A stretch of 64,000 bases of DNA from Rhizobium sp. CB3090 (GCF_029714285.1 NZ_CP121662.1:992001-1056000); one strand, 5' to 3'. Positions 9,164 through 18,782 are shown, counted from the stretch's first letter. The notes: a model not told the origin generated them from the letters alone. Program-made: numbers and translations.

Positions 9164-10453
9164 CTAGAGACTGTGAACCAGCTTGCCGGCGACATAGGTC
9201 GCGACCGCCCTGCCGGTCATTCTTGCATCTTCGAAAGGTGTATTCTTCGAGCGCGACAGAAGCATGTCTTTGGCAACAAGCCAAGGCTCGTCGAGATCGA
9301 TCAAGGCGATATCCGCTTTTGCACCCGGCTTCAGCGTCCCGGCATCAAGACCGAAGATCTGGGCAGGCCGTGTCGACAAGGCATCGATCAGCCGCATCAG
9401 GCTGACTTCGCCGCTGTGATGCAAGCGAAGCGCGGCAGCCAGCAGCGTCTCCAGACCGACCGCGCCGTCTTCGGCCTCGCCGAAAGGCAGGCGCTTCGTA
9501 TCCACATCCTGCGGGTCGTGCGCCGAGACGATGATGTCGATGGTGCCGTCCGCAAGTGCCTCGATCATGGCCGTGCGGTCATCTTCGGAGCGCAGTGGTG
9601 GATAGAGCTTGAAGAAGGTGCGATATTCGCCGATGTCGTTTTCGTTGAGCGCCAGATTATTGATCGAGATGCCGCAGGTGACCTTGGCGCCGCGCGAGCG
9701 GGCAAGACGGATAGCCTCTGCCGATTCGGGCACCGAGATCATCGCTGCGTGATAATGGCTGCGGGTCAGAGCCGCGATTCTGAGATCGCGCTCCAGCGGG
9801 ATGAGCTCGCTTTCCTTCGGAATGCCGGATAGGCCGAGCCAGCTTGCCAGCAGCCCCTCATGCATGACGCCGTTTGCGCCGAGATATTTGTCGCGGGTTT
9901 CGCAGGAGACAACGGCGCCGAATTCGCGGGCATAGGTCATGATGCGGCGCAGGACCTGCGTGTCGTAGACGCCGGAATGCGCGTCGGTGAAGACCACGGC
10001 GCCGGCTTCCTTGAGGAGACCGATTTCCGTCATCTCCTCGCCGGCGAGTCCTTTCGTGATTGCCGCTGCCGGATAGACATTGACGACGGCCGTGTCACGC
10101 GCCGTCTTCTTAACGAATTCGACGAGGGCGATGTCGTCGATGACGGGATCTGTGTCCGGCATCATGATGAAGGAAGTCACGCCGCCGGCCGCTGCGGCAC
10201 GGCTCGCCGAAGCGATGGTCTCGCGATGTTCGCCGCCCGGCTCGCCGACGTGGACACGGGCATCGACAAGACCGGGCACGGCGACGAGGCCGGTGCAATC
10301 ACGCACTTCAGCCCCCTTCGGCGCAGCATGCCGGTGTGCATCCTTGTCGGCGGCGACGATGACGCCGTTTTCGACGATGATCGTGCCGACATCATCGAGA
10401 TTGCGCGAGGGGTCGATGATGCGGACGTTCTGGAGGACGATCGAGTTGCTCAT
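9164..10453 (-). CDS. Dihydroorotase-like protein, probably non-catalytic (PyrC'/PyrX type)
   Basis: 429-aa amidohydrolase-fold protein of the class I dihydroorotase family, encoded directly after pyrB with a 4-base ATGA overlap. The fold motifs are kept, but the metal and catalytic residues are not. The usual Asp-x-His-x-His is Asp64-Ala-Arg-Val-His68. The His of the VHCED motif is Cys184. The His of the HVST motif is Met238. The His-His of the TPHH motif is Ile-Asn-Asn (264-266). The DHAPH motif reads Ala-His-Asp-Pro-Gln (311-315). In Pseudomonas, an inactive dihydroorotase homologue of this kind is a structural partner of aspartate transcarbamoylase. I infer the same role here, with the true PyrC encoded elsewhere. 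Automated annotation would probably call it simply pyrC. Confidence 0.9.
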   Translation of the reverse strand: MSNSIVLQNVRIIDPSRNLDDVGTIIVENGVIVAADKDAHRHAAPKGAEVRDCTGLVAVPGLVDARVHVGEPGGEHRETIASASRAAAAGGVTSFIMMPDTDPVIDDIALVEFVKKTARDTAVVNVYPAAAITKGLAGEEMTEIGLLKEAGAVVFTDAHSGVYDTQVLRRIMTYAREFGAVVSCETRDKYLGANGVMHEGLLASWLGLSGIPKESELIPLERDLRIAALTRSHYHAAMISVPESAEAIRLARSRGAKVTCGISINNLALNENDIGEYRTFFKLYPPLRSEDDRTAMIEALADGTIDIIVSAHDPQDVDTKRLPFGEAEDGAVGLETLLAAALRLHHSGEVSLMRLIDALSTRPAQIFGLDAGTLKPGAKADIALIDLDEPWLVAKDMLLSRSKNTPFEDARMTGRAVATYVAGKLVHSL

Positions 10454-11406
10454 GCGCCAGCTCCCTCGGTGCGCGGCCCTTGGTTTTGCGATATCAGCAG
10501 CGCCTCCATGACCGCCATGCGCACAGCGACACCCATTTCGACTTGCTCGGCGATGACGCTTTGCGGTCCGTCGGCGACTTCAGAGGCAATCTCGACGCCG
10601 CGGTTCATCGGACCCGGATGCATAACCAGCGCATCCTCCTTGGCCGCCTTCAGCGTCTCGGCATCGAGCCCGTAGAAGTGAAAATATTCGCGCACCGACG
10701 GCACAAAGGCACCGGACATGCGCTCGCGCTGCAGGCGCAGCATCATCACCACGTCGGCATCCTTCAGCCCCTCCTTCATCGAATGGAAGACCTCGACGCC
10801 CATGTCGGCGATCCCGGCGGGCAGCAGCGTGGCTGGCGCCACGACCCGGACCCGGGCGCCCATGGCATTCAGCAGCAGGATGTTGGAGCGTGCGACGCGC
10901 GAATGCAGCACGTCGCCGCAGATCGCGACAATGATGCGCGACAGCTTGCCCTTGGCGCGGCGGATGGTCAGCGCGTCGAGCAGTGCCTGTGTCGGATGCT
11001 CGTGCTGGCCGTCGCCGGCATTAACGACGGAGCAGGAGACTTTCTGTGCCAGCAGCGAGGCGGCACCGGCGCTGGAATGGCGGATGACGAGGACATCGGG
11101 ACGCATCGCATTCAGCGTCATCGCCGTGTCGATCAGCGTTTCGCCTTTCTTCACGGAGGAATTGCCGACCGACATGTTCATGACGTCGGCGCCAAGGCGC
11201 TTGCCGGCCAGTTCGAAGGAGGCCTGTGTGCGGGTCGAAGCCTCGAAAAAGAGGTTGATCTGCGTCAACCCGCGAAGCGTCGATGTCTTCTTTTCGCGTT
11301 GCCGGCTGATCTTCACCGCCTCGTCGGCCTTGTCGAGAAGATAGGTGATATCTTGTTCGGTGAGGCCCTTGATGCCGATGAGGTGGCGGTGGGGGAAGAA
11401 GACCAT
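10450..11406 (-). CDS. pyrB: Aspartate carbamoyltransferase catalytic subunit
   Basis: 318-aa enzyme that joins carbamoyl phosphate and aspartate in the second step of pyrimidine synthesis. The carbamoyl-phosphate motif Ser-Thr-Arg-Thr lies near residue 60, His-Pro-Thr-Gln near 140, and the His-Pro-Gly-Pro-Met-Asn-Arg-Gly loop near 275. The frame is open 19 codons upstream, but ATG at 11406 has a GGAGGG site 7 nt before it and gives the normal family length (about 310-320 aa). No pyrI regulatory gene is next to it. It overlaps the dihydroorotase-like gene by 4 bases, as in species where the two products form one complex. The divergent aidB-like gene leaves 183 bp for both promoters. Confidence 0.96.
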   Translation of the reverse strand: MVFFPHRHLIGIKGLTEQDITYLLDKADEAVKISRQREKKTSTLRGLTQINLFFEASTRTQASFELAGKRLGADVMNMSVGNSSVKKGETLIDTAMTLNAMRPDVLVIRHSSAGAASLLAQKVSCSVVNAGDGQHEHPTQALLDALTIRRAKGKLSRIIVAICGDVLHSRVARSNILLLNAMGARVRVVAPATLLPAGIADMGVEVFHSMKEGLKDADVVMMLRLQRERMSGAFVPSVREYFHFYGLDAETLKAAKEDALVMHPGPMNRGVEIASEVADGPQSVIAEQVEMGVAVRMAVMEALLISQNQGPRTEGAGA

Positions 11407-11589
11407 GACGTGCCCTCCGGATTTCGTCAGGGGGTCTATAAAGAGGGAGTGCCTCAGGGGCAAGCGCGGCTTTCGTCACATCGGTTTGTTCCCCATGCAA
11501 TTTCGCCCGAATCCCGCTACAGCAGCTATGCTGTTGGGAGACGAAACTTCCAGTTTCCTTTTGCAATCCTCTTGCTCTACAAGCGATCC

Positions 11590-13248
11590 ATGACCCAACC
11601 GACCCGGACTGACGACACATTTGCCGAACTGAACCAGCCGAGCCTCTGGTCCGGCATCAACGCCTATCGTTCCGATCCGCTGATCGTCGATTTGACGTCC
11701 GGCCTGCCGCGCTCGACGCGTGACGATCTGGAGCAGATGGGCCGCTACGTCACCTCGCACGAGGCGCAGGAACTGGCGCGCATGGCGAACCAGGGCGTGC
11801 CGCAACTGCGCACCCACGGTCCGCGTGGCGAACGTCTGGATGTCGTCGAATTTCATCCCGCCTGGCATGCGCTCATGCGCCGCTCCATGTCGTCGGGTCT
11901 GCATTCCTCGATCTGGGATCCGCAGGCCGACCCGGAAGCGAAAGGCCAGTCGCACAAGGTCCGTGCCGCGCGCTTCTATCTGACGGCACAATTGGAATGC
12001 GGCCATCTCTGCCCGCTCACCATGACCAGCGCCTCAGTCGCGGCAATGATGGCATCTCCGGCGGTGCAGAAGGATTGGGCGCCGAAGATTCTTTCGCGCA
12101 AATATGATTCGTCCAACAAGCCTGCCATGCAGAAGAGCGCCGTCACCATCGGTATGGGCATGACGGAGAAGCAGGGCGGCACGGATGTGCGCGCCAACAA
12201 GACGACCGCCGACAAGGTCAGCGACGGTATCTATCGGCTCTCGGGTCACAAATGGTTCATGTCGGCTCCGATGAGCGATGCCTTCATCATGCTGGCGCAG
12301 ACCAAGGACGGCATGGGCTGTTTCCTGGTGCCACGGCTGCTCGAAGACGGTTCGGCCAATGGTTTGCAGTTCCAGCGGCTAAAGGACAAGCTCGGCAATC
12401 GCTCGAACGCGTCCTCCGAAGTCGAATTCAGCGATACCTTCGGCTTCCTGCTCGGCGCGCCCGATGGCGGCATTCGCACGATTCTCGATATGGTGACACT
12501 GACGCGCCTTGATTGTGCGCTGGCGTCCGCCGGCATCATGCGGGCTTCGCTCGCCGAAGCCGTGCACCATGCGCGCGGCCGAAGCGTCTTCGGCAAGATG
12601 CTGGTCAATCAGCCGATCATGACGCGCGTGCTTGCCGACATGGCGCTCGATGTCGCCGCCGCGACCGCACTCGCCTTCCGTTTGGCGGAAGCTTTCGATA
12701 AGGCAAGCAGCAGCAGCGAAGATGCCGCCTATGCCCGCGTCATGACGCCGGTTGCGAAGTACTGGTGCTGCAAGATCGCGCCCGCGCTGATCTACGAGGC
12801 GATGGAGTGCATCGGCGGCAGCGGCTATATCGAAGAACGCCCGATTGCCCGGCATTACCGGGAAGCCCCGGTCAACGCGATTTGGGAAGGCTCCGGTAAT
12901 GTCATGGCGCTCGATCTGCTGCGTGTCCTGAACCGGGGCAGGGACCTGTTCGAAACCGTCTTCGCCGGCCTTGCCCGCGATCTCGGTCCGGCCGGCAAGA
13001 AAACCATTGATGTTCTGCGCGCCGCCATGGCGCTGTGCGAACAGGATGAGGGGGCGGCCCGCCTGCTGATCGAGCAGATGGCACTCGCCGCCGGCGCTGC
13101 CGAACTCTATCGCCTGGGCGCAGGCAAGATCGCCGATGCTTTCATCGAAACCCGCCTGGCGGGCGGCTGGCGCGCCACCTATGGCATGCTGGATGCACGC
13201 TTCGATGCGAGCTACATCGTCGATCTGCTCTATCCGCCGGCGACATGA
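11590..13248 (+). CDS. aidB: AidB-like acyl-CoA dehydrogenase family flavoprotein
   Basis: 552-aa flavoprotein of the acyl-CoA dehydrogenase family, close in length and pattern to E. coli AidB (541 aa), a member of the adaptive response to alkylating agents. Visible features are the N-terminal AidB-specific extension, the FAD-binding Met-Thr-Glu-Lys-Gln-Gly-Gly-Thr-Asp stretch near residue 190, and a C-terminal Ile-Gly-Gly-Ser-Gly-Tyr-Ile-Glu-Glu then Trp-Glu-Gly-Ser-Gly-Asn block near 405-435. In the AidB group that loop replaces the usual catalytic arrangement. The open frame runs far upstream but lies antisense to pyrB, so ATG at 11590 was used. No ada or alkB gene lies beside it. Whether it acts in DNA protection or as a dehydrogenase cannot be decided from sequence. 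Confidence 0.88.
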   Translation: MTQPTRTDDTFAELNQPSLWSGINAYRSDPLIVDLTSGLPRSTRDDLEQMGRYVTSHEAQELARMANQGVPQLRTHGPRGERLDVVEFHPAWHALMRRSMSSGLHSSIWDPQADPEAKGQSHKVRAARFYLTAQLECGHLCPLTMTSASVAAMMASPAVQKDWAPKILSRKYDSSNKPAMQKSAVTIGMGMTEKQGGTDVRANKTTADKVSDGIYRLSGHKWFMSAPMSDAFIMLAQTKDGMGCFLVPRLLEDGSANGLQFQRLKDKLGNRSNASSEVEFSDTFGFLLGAPDGGIRTILDMVTLTRLDCALASAGIMRASLAEAVHHARGRSVFGKMLVNQPIMTRVLADMALDVAAATALAFRLAEAFDKASSSSEDAAYARVMTPVAKYWCCKIAPALIYEAMECIGGSGYIEERPIARHYREAPVNAIWEGSGNVMALDLLRVLNRGRDLFETVFAGLARDLGPAGKKTIDVLRAAMALCEQDEGAARLLIEQMALAAGAAELYRLGAGKIADAFIETRLAGGWRATYGMLDARFDASYIVDLLYPPAT

Positions 13249-13302
13249 AGCTGTCATTTCAACGGAGACGGCGGTTCGCGGCGGCATCTATAGTTGATGT
13301 GG

Positions 13303-13327
13303 TACCAATAATTATTATATATTGGTA
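13303..13327. promoter_or_regulatory. Operator palindrome over the parD promoter
   Basis: An 8-bp perfect inverted repeat (13303-13310 and 13320-13327, TACCAATA/TATTGGTA) with a 9-bp A/T-only spacer, ending 17 bp before the parD start codon. The A/T-rich centre includes plausible -10 hexamers. Antitoxins of this ribbon-helix-helix type usually repress their own promoter by binding such a palindrome, so this is the likely autoregulatory site. It is seen directly; the function is inferred. Confidence 0.65.
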
Positions 13328-13344
13328 TCGACGAGGAGCTGCCT

Positions 13345-13590
13345 ATGGCCCGCAATACATCCATTTCCCTTGGTGACCATTTCAACGCCTTCATCGATAC
13401 GCAAGTGAAAACGGGTCGATATGGCTCCGCCAGCGATGTTGTCAGAGCAGGTTTGCGTCTGCTGGAAGAACACGAGACAAAGGTCAAGGCTCTTCAGGAC
13501 GCGCTGATCGCAGGGGAAGAATCCGGGAAGCCAGATCCCTTTGATAACGCCGCATTCCTCAAGCGGATGCGAGCTACATATGGCGAATAA
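13345..13590 (+). CDS. ParD-family antitoxin (orphan)
   Basis: 81-aa ribbon-helix-helix antitoxin of the ParD/CC2985 type. The N-terminal strand and two helices (Thr-Ser-Ile-Ser-Leu-Gly-Asp then Gly-Arg-Tyr-Gly-Ser-Ala-Ser-Asp-Val-Val-Arg-Ala-Gly-Leu-Arg-Leu-Leu-Glu) are textbook. The C-terminal half normally wraps the ParE toxin. The GAGGAG ribosome site lies 9 nt upstream. No complete parE follows. Only its first codons remain, overlapping the parD end, and an acetyltransferase comes next. The operator palindrome upstream is intact, so the gene could still be expressed as a repressor or anti-addiction protein. Confidence 0.88.
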   Translation: MARNTSISLGDHFNAFIDTQVKTGRYGSASDVVRAGLRLLEEHETKVKALQDALIAGEESGKPDPFDNAAFLKRMRATYGE

Positions 13591-13648
13591 GTCCGGTAGG
13601 TATAGAAGAAGTCTCAATGATCAATCTCCGAACCGTCCAAGCCGATGA
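13580..13648 (+). pseudogene. Vestigial ParE toxin start
   Basis: A 22-codon frame whose ATG overlaps the last 11 bases of parD, exactly where ParE toxins usually begin. Its first nine residues (Met-Ala-Asn-Lys-Ser-Gly-Arg-Tyr-Arg) resemble the start of rhizobial ParE proteins. After that the frame runs into the acetyltransferase gene and soon stops. I read it as what is left of a deleted toxin gene. The match is short, so the call depends on position more than on sequence. Confidence 0.4.
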
Positions 13649-14234
13649 CATCGATCAGCTCTATGTCATCTCCTTGGTCACTGGCGATGCCGGCAGGGAT
13701 GCGACAGCGCTCCATCGCGATGGACGGATGATTGGGCATATTTACTCGGTGCCCTATGCGGCACTCAGCCCCGAAACTGTCTTTGTCGCCGAAGACGGGG
13801 AGGGTGTCTGCGGCTATATTGCCGGCGTCTTCGACACCGTTGCTTTCGAGGAAAGACTGGAGCGCGAGTGGTGGCCGGAGCTGCGCAAACGCTATGCGGA
13901 GCCATCCGGCGATGCTTCGGCCTGGGATGCGGATCAGCAGAGAAGTTTTACGATCCATCATCCGAAGCGAACGCCCGCTGCTCTCACCGATCCTTTCCCG
14001 GCACATATTCATATGAATCTCCTGCCGCGCACGCAGGGGCAGGGTATCGGCAGTGCACTTCTTGACCGATGGCTCTCGAATGCTCGCGCCCACGGCGTCA
14101 AAGGCGTGCATCTGGGAGTAAATGTCGGCAACCACAACGGGATGCGCTTCTGGGCATCGCGCGGATTTTCCCGGCTGGAGCTGCCGCCGGGGCTGACATC
14201 AGGAAACACCGTCTGGTTCGGCCAATCTCTCTAA
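13617..14234 (+). CDS. GNAT family N-acetyltransferase
   Basis: 205-aa acetyltransferase of the GNAT fold, using acetyl-CoA to acetylate an unknown amine. The acetyl-CoA motif A is clear (Gln-Gly-Gln-Gly-Ile-Gly-Ser-Ala-Leu, about residues 141-149), preceded by a His-Met-Asn-Leu-Leu strand and followed by the Asn-x-x-x-Met-Arg-Phe-Trp C-terminal helix. It is longer than the usual 150-170 aa because of an insertion around residues 75-125. ATG at 13617 has a purine-rich AAGAAG stretch upstream. It sits directly behind the orphan antitoxin, at the point where the toxin was lost. Substrate unknown. Confidence 0.85.
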   Translation: MINLRTVQADDIDQLYVISLVTGDAGRDATALHRDGRMIGHIYSVPYAALSPETVFVAEDGEGVCGYIAGVFDTVAFEERLEREWWPELRKRYAEPSGDASAWDADQQRSFTIHHPKRTPAALTDPFPAHIHMNLLPRTQGQGIGSALLDRWLSNARAHGVKGVHLGVNVGNHNGMRFWASRGFSRLELPPGLTSGNTVWFGQSL

Positions 14235-14338
14235 ATCTGTGGATTCCACAGTTTTAAATCTATCGAAGCGCATCGCCTCGTTGTTCATTCGGATACGGCT
14301 TGTTATTCACCGGCTGGTGACAGATTGGGGCCGAGAAG

Positions 14339-14998
14339 ATGCCAAGCGCAAACGCCGTTTTGAGAAAACCAATCGAAATGCCGGCTGAACCGGAGAAGCG
14401 GGTGCGTAATCGCGCCGCCACCGAGCAAGCGATCCTGGATGCCGCGAAACGGCTGTTGGCGGAAGAGGGATTCCAGAATTTCGGCATTAACGCCGTCGCC
14501 CGCGGCGCTGGCTGCGACAAACAACTGATCTATCGCTATTATGGCGGTCTCGACGGCCTTGTGGAGGCGATCGGCACCGATCTTGGAAGCTGGGTGCAGG
14601 ATCGCATCCCCAACGATACCGGCGGCATGTTCCTGCTGACCTATGGCGATCTCATGGAACGGCTGGCGCTGCTTTTCCTCGATGCATTGCGTGCCGATCC
14701 GCTGATGCGCCGCATCGTCGCCTGGGAGGTGTCCGAAAATACCGAGCAGGTGCGCCGGCTGTCGGAAGCCCGTTCGAAGGCGCTTGCTGGCTGGATCGAG
14801 CGCATGCGAGGTTCGCTGACGCCGCCAAAGGGGATCGATACGGTCGGCGTCAACGCCATGATCTTCGCTGCCATTCAGCATCTCGTTCTTTCGGCGACTG
14901 TCAGCGGCCAGTGCGCCGGTCTTGCTCTGAAAACGGCGAAGGATTGGGAAAAGGCCGCCACCGCGCTGAAGCGGATCGTCCGCGGCGTCTACGGCTGA
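14339..14998 (+). CDS. TetR family transcriptional regulator
   Basis: 219-aa TetR-type repressor. The N-terminal helix-turn-helix (about residues 22-70) includes Ala-Ile-Leu-Asp-Ala-Ala, the recognition helix, and the usual Ile-Tyr-Arg-Tyr-Tyr-Gly motif. The C-terminal ligand-binding part is Ala/Leu-rich and not recognisable. No obvious target gene is adjacent, because the neighbours are an acetyltransferase before it and small membrane proteins after it. An upstream in-frame ATG at 14375 would shorten it by 12 residues; 14339 is used because it keeps the full basic N-terminus. Confidence 0.86.
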   Translation: MPSANAVLRKPIEMPAEPEKRVRNRAATEQAILDAAKRLLAEEGFQNFGINAVARGAGCDKQLIYRYYGGLDGLVEAIGTDLGSWVQDRIPNDTGGMFLLTYGDLMERLALLFLDALRADPLMRRIVAWEVSENTEQVRRLSEARSKALAGWIERMRGSLTPPKGIDTVGVNAMIFAAIQHLVLSATVSGQCAGLALKTAKDWEKAATALKRIVRGVYG

Positions 14999-15127
14999 CG
15001 TCAGCACGGTGCAGGAGATATCCACAGCCCGGCTTGGCCGTTAACCTTAACAATTGGTTTACATTGCGCAGCAACGGTTAACTGGCCACTGTATGTCGAC
15101 CGATTGTTAACTATCAAGCGTGCAGCC

Positions 15128-15301
15128 ATGGGGTCCAGACCCGTAAAAATCGTGCTTCTTGTGACCGCGATGATGTTCTTCGCCGTTCTGGCGCTGGATA
15201 TAGCGGTACCGGCACTGGTGTTGAGCGCCATGGCACTGTCGAACTGGCTGATCCTTTCGACTGAAGCGACGCGATACCAGCGTCGAAGGGGAACCGCATG
15301 A
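15128..15301 (+). CDS. Small membrane protein of unknown function
   Basis: 57-aa protein, mostly hydrophobic (about residues 7-45, probably two transmembrane segments), with a basic C-terminal end containing Tyr-Gln-Arg-Arg-Arg. The frame opens with a TTG 24 bases upstream; ATG at 15128 is preferred. The last codons overlap the next gene by 4 bases (ATGA), so the two are translated together. I do not recognise a named family. The overlap with a conserved neighbour is the main argument that it is real. Confidence 0.6.
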   Translation: MGSRPVKIVLLVTAMMFFAVLALDIAVPALVLSAMALSNWLILSTEATRYQRRRGTA

Positions 15302-15630
15302 AGTGGTTGCTGATATTCTGGGCCGCGCCCGTCTCGTTTCTCGGGGCGTGGTACTATCTATCCTACTACGACATGAGTTTCGGCGTCTTTATGTTCACGC
15401 GACAGACGCATGATCTCGTTTTTCAGGTCTACGGCAAAATTCTCGGCATCCCGCCAGAGACCATTCCGCCCTTGGTCGCTCGTGCCATTGCCTTTGACAG
15501 CCTGCTGGTCTTTGCAATCTGCGGCTTTCGCAAGCGCGCCGTCATTCTGGAATGGTGGAAGAGCCGTCAAGTCTCGAGATCGGGAAAGACCGGCCTGCCA
15601 AGCGCCGAAAGCCTGTCCAAAGCTCCCTGA
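15298..15630 (+). CDS. DUF6105-like small membrane protein
   Basis: 110-aa protein with an N-terminal transmembrane segment (residues 3-22), a central soluble stretch, and a second hydrophobic segment (about 62-80) followed by a basic Arg-Lys-Arg tail. It resembles the rhizobial DUF6105 proteins, whose function is unknown. It is coupled to the small membrane protein before it (ATGA overlap). Its last 64 bases overlap the 3' end of ruvX on the other strand, a tail-to-tail arrangement. Confidence 0.68.
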   Translation: MKWLLIFWAAPVSFLGAWYYLSYYDMSFGVFMFTRQTHDLVFQVYGKILGIPPETIPPLVARAIAFDSLLVFAICGFRKRAVILEWWKSRQVSRSGKTGLPSAESLSKAP

Positions 15631-16061
15631 AGAATGAAGCTTGCGGCGGCCGAGTCGATGCGCTCGGCACGCTTGGCGCGTGAGACGTCCATTTCCAACA
15701 ACGCCCGTTCCGCGGCGACCGTCGATAGCCGCTCGTCCCAGAAGACGAAGGGTAGGGTGGTTTTCTCGGCCATACTGCGCACGAAAGCCCGTGTCGCCTG
15801 CACGCGAGGCCCTGCAGAACCGTCCATGTTCATGGGCAGGCCGATGACGAAAGCGGCGACTTTTTCCTTTTCAGCGAAGGCAAGCAGTATCTGCGCATCC
15901 TGGGTGAACTTCACGCGCTTGATTACGGGGCGGGGCGTCGCGAACCGCCGGCCGAGATCGGACATGGCAAGCCCGATCGTCTTGGTGCCGAGATCGAGCC
16001 CGGCAATCGGCTGGCCGGGCAGGAGCATTACGGCGAGGTCTTCGATGGTCAGCGTCGTCAT
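15567..16061 (-). CDS. ruvX: Putative pre-16S rRNA nuclease / Holliday junction resolvase RuvX
   Basis: 164-aa YqgF/RuvX family nuclease with an RNase H-like fold. It is known to trim the 5' end of 16S rRNA in E. coli and was earlier proposed to resolve Holliday junctions. The first acidic residue is in [12 protein letters not shown] (about residues 21-32), followed by Gly-Leu-Pro-x-Asn-Met-Asp-Gly, Trp-Asp-Glu-Arg-Leu-Ser-Thr near 108, and a final Asp-Ser-Ala-Ala-Ala. All catalytic acids appear kept. It stands alone on the minus strand. Confidence 0.93.
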   Translation of the reverse strand: MTTLTIEDLAVMLLPGQPIAGLDLGTKTIGLAMSDLGRRFATPRPVIKRVKFTQDAQILLAFAEKEKVAAFVIGLPMNMDGSAGPRVQATRAFVRSMAEKTTLPFVFWDERLSTVAAERALLEMDVSRAKRAERIDSAAASFILQGALDRLSALGRPVFPDLET

Positions 16062-16178
16062 CAGTTCTCGTCCCCCGTCAAAACAAATTGAAGTCCGACC
16101 GCTTTTCTTTGTGACGGTTTCGGATATGTCCTAAGACACCAGTCTTGCATTAGAAATCAAGTATTAAGGAGAAAATCC

Positions 16179-16889
16179 ATGAAGATCACGTGGCTCGGCC
16201 ATGCCGCTTTTCGCATCGAAACGACCAAGGCCAAAATCCTTATCGACCCTTTTCTAAGCTATAATTCATCCTTCACCGGCGCGGGGCTCAACATCAAGGA
16301 TGCAGCCGCCGGCGTCACCCATATTCTCTTGACCCACGGCCATGGCGACCACGTCGGAGACACTGTCCAGATCGCCAAGGATACCGGCGCCGTCGTTCTC
16401 GCCAACGCCGATCTTGCCGCCTGGCTCGGCAGCAAGGGTGTCGAGAAGCTGGAAATGGGCAATACCGGCGGCACCGTCGGTCTGGGCAGCTTTTCGGCCA
16501 CTTTCACGAATGCCCTGCACTCCTCTGCCCAACTCACCGAAGACGGTGTTTCGCATTCTCTCGGCAACGCGAATGGTCTGATGCTGCATTTCGATGATGA
16601 GCCGACGCTGTTCCACATGGGCGATACGGACATCTTCTCCGACATGGGCCTGATCAACGAATTGCATCAGCCTGATATCGGCATCGTGCCGATCGGCGAC
16701 CGCTTCACCATGGGCGGTGCCGTTGCCGCGCTCGCCTGCCGGCGCTTCTTCAACTTCAAGACCGCCATCCCCGGCCACTACGGCACTTTCCCGATCATCG
16801 ATCAGACCCCGGAAAAGTTCATCGCCGGCCTGGAAGGCTCAAAGACGGCAGTCTCGGCACCGAAGCCTGGCGAGAGCATCTCGGAGTAA
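16179..16889 (+). CDS. UPF0173-type metal-dependent hydrolase
   Basis: 236-aa protein of the metallo-beta-lactamase fold, UPF0173 subgroup. The metal motif Thr-His-Gly-His-Gly-Asp-His lies near residue 53, followed by a Met-Gly-Asp-Thr-Asp motif near 148 and Pro-Gly-His-Tyr-Gly-Thr-Phe near 205, all in the expected places. The AAGGAG ribosome site is 9 nt before ATG 16179. Substrate unknown. It lies 67 bp upstream of gatC and on the same strand, but no functional link to tRNA amidation is known. Confidence 0.92.
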   Translation: MKITWLGHAAFRIETTKAKILIDPFLSYNSSFTGAGLNIKDAAAGVTHILLTHGHGDHVGDTVQIAKDTGAVVLANADLAAWLGSKGVEKLEMGNTGGTVGLGSFSATFTNALHSSAQLTEDGVSHSLGNANGLMLHFDDEPTLFHMGDTDIFSDMGLINELHQPDIGIVPIGDRFTMGGAVAALACRRFFNFKTAIPGHYGTFPIIDQTPEKFIAGLEGSKTAVSAPKPGESISE

Positions 16890-16956
16890 CGATACCCGTT
16901 GCGTATGGTGGACATGGCCTTTATAGCGATAGGAAAAATCCTACCCGGAGAATGCC

Positions 16957-17244
16957 ATGTCCGTCGATCTCGCCACTGTCAAACGCGTCGCCCATCTTGC
17001 CCGCATCGCCGTCAGCGATGACGAGGCGGAGCGGATGATGGGCGAACTGAACGGGATCTTGGGCTTCGTCGAGCAGCTTTCCGAAGTGAATGTCGATGGT
17101 GTCGAAGCCATGACCTCCGTTACGCCGATGGCGATGAAGAAGCGGACGGATGGCGTCACCGACGGCAACAAGGCTGCCGACATCGTCGCCAATGCGCCGA
17201 ATACCGACCAGAATTTCTTCCTGGTTCCCAAAGTCGTTGAATAA
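16957..17244 (+). CDS. gatC: Glutamyl/aspartyl-tRNA amidotransferase subunit C
   Basis: 95-aa small subunit that holds GatA and GatB together in the enzyme converting Glu-tRNA(Gln) and Asp-tRNA(Asn) to their amide forms. The family pattern is clear: [11 protein letters not shown] at the N-terminus, [11 protein letters not shown] in the middle, and the C-terminal Phe-Phe-x-Val-Pro-Lys-Val-Val-Glu. GGAG lies 7 nt upstream. A short TAGGA/TCCTA hairpin sits just before the ribosome site. gatA follows after 56 bp. Confidence 0.96.
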   Translation: MSVDLATVKRVAHLARIAVSDDEAERMMGELNGILGFVEQLSEVNVDGVEAMTSVTPMAMKKRTDGVTDGNKAADIVANAPNTDQNFFLVPKVVE

Positions 17245-17300
17245 CGGCCGCACGAGCCTGTTCCGACCCGTTGCCCTCATTAGATCTGAAGCGAAACAAG

Positions 17301-18782
17301 ATGAGTGAACTGACCAGCCTGACCATTGCCGAAGCCCGCGACAAACTGCGCGCCAAGGATATCACCGCCACCGAATTGACCGAGGCCTACATTTCGGCGA
17401 TCGAGGCGGCCAATGCTCAGTTCAATGCCTATGTGAAGGTGACGCCGCAAAAGGCGCTTGCAATGGCCAAGGTGTCGGATGCCCGCCTTGCGGAAGGCAA
17501 AGGCGGCGCGCTGGAAGGCATTCCGCTCGGCATTAAGGACCTGTTCGGTACCGAAGGCATTCATACCCAGGCCTGCAGCCACATCCTGGACGGTTTCGAG
17601 CCGCACTATGAATCGACCGTCACGCAGAACCTCTGGGATGACGGCGCCGTCATGTTGGGCAAGCTCAACATGGATGAGTTCGCCATGGGGTCCTCCAACG
17701 AGACCTCCTATTACGGCCCGGTGATCAACCCATGGCGCGCCGCAGGCTCCAACCAGCAGCTCGTTCCCGGCGGCTCCTCGGGCGGTTCGGCCGCTGCCGT
17801 TGCCGCGCATCTGTGTGCCGGTGCGACCGCCACCGATACCGGCGGCTCCATCCGCCAACCCGCCGCCTTCACCGGCACGGTCGGCATCAAGCCGACCTAT
17901 GGCCGCTGCTCGCGCTGGGGCGTGGTCGCCTTCGCCTCCTCGCTCGACCAGGCCGGCCCGATCGCCCGCGATGTGCGCGACGCAGCCATCCTGCTGAAGT
18001 CGATGGCGGGCGTCGATGCCAAGGACACCACCTCGGTCGATCTGCCCGTGCCGGATTACGAAGCCTCGCTCGGCCAGTCGCTCAAGGGCATGAAGATCGG
18101 TATCCCGAACGAATACCGTGTCGATGGCATGCCGGAAGAGATCGAGACTCTTTGGCAGCAGGGCATTGCCTGGCTGAAGGATGCAGGCGCCGAGATCGTC
18201 AATATCTCGCTTCCGCATACGAAATACGCCTTGCCGGCCTATTACATCGTCGCGCCTGCCGAAGCCTCTTCGAACCTCGCCCGTTACGACGGCGTGCGCT
18301 ACGGCCTGCGCGTCGACGGCAAGGATATCGTCGACATGTATGAAAAGACGCGTGCTGCCGGCTTCGGCCAGGAAGTGAAGCGCCGCATCATGATCGGCAC
18401 CTACGTTCTGTCGGCCGGCTATTACGACGCCTATTACCTGCGCGCCCAGAAAGTCCGCACGCTGATCAAGCGCGACTTCGAGCTCGCCTTCAACGCCGGC
18501 GTCGATGCCATCCTGACACCCGCCACACCGTCTTCGGCCTTCGGCATCGCCGACGAAAACCTCGCGTCCGATCCGGTCAAGATGTACCTCAATGACATCT
18601 TCACGGTGACGGTCAACATGGCGGGTCTGCCCGGCATCGCCGTCCCCGCCGGCCTCGACTCAAAGGGCCTGCCGCTCGGCCTGCAACTCATCGGCAAGCC
18701 GTTCGATGAGGAAACCCTGTTCAAGACCGCCCATGTCATCGAACAGGCGGCCGGCAAGTTCACGCCGGCGAAGTGGTGGTAA
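17301..18782 (+). CDS. gatA: Glutamyl/aspartyl-tRNA amidotransferase subunit A
   Basis: 493-aa amidase-signature enzyme that releases ammonia from glutamine for the GatB reaction. The catalytic Lys lies in Gly-Ile-Lys-Asp-Leu-Phe (about residue 81), with the Gly-Gly-Ser-Ser-Gly-Gly-Ser loop near 155-161 and the nucleophile serine in Asp-Thr-Gly-Gly-Ser-Ile-Arg near 180. The frame is open 10 codons upstream; ATG at 17301 was chosen as the one matching family length. gatB lies 1.7 kb downstream, separated by a toxin-antitoxin pair, a yjhX-like gene and an acetyltransferase gene. Confidence 0.97.
   Translation: MSELTSLTIAEARDKLRAKDITATELTEAYISAIEAANAQFNAYVKVTPQKALAMAKVSDARLAEGKGGALEGIPLGIKDLFGTEGIHTQACSHILDGFEPHYESTVTQNLWDDGAVMLGKLNMDEFAMGSSNETSYYGPVINPWRAAGSNQQLVPGGSSGGSAAAVAAHLCAGATATDTGGSIRQPAAFTGTVGIKPTYGRCSRWGVVAFASSLDQAGPIARDVRDAAILLKSMAGVDAKDTTSVDLPVPDYEASLGQSLKGMKIGIPNEYRVDGMPEEIETLWQQGIAWLKDAGAEIVNISLPHTKYALPAYYIVAPAEASSNLARYDGVRYGLRVDGKDIVDMYEKTRAAGFGQEVKRRIMIGTYVLSAGYYDAYYLRAQKVRTLIKRDFELAFNAGVDAILTPATPSSAFGIADENLASDPVKMYLNDIFTVTVNMAGLPGIAVPAGLDSKGLPLGLQLIGKPFDEETLFKTAHVIEQAAGKFTPAKWW

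Noticed and set aside
10480..11589. N-terminal 370-codon extension of the aidB-like frame
   Set aside because: Lies antisense to pyrB and the intergenic region; the family length and the ATG at 11590 fit without it.
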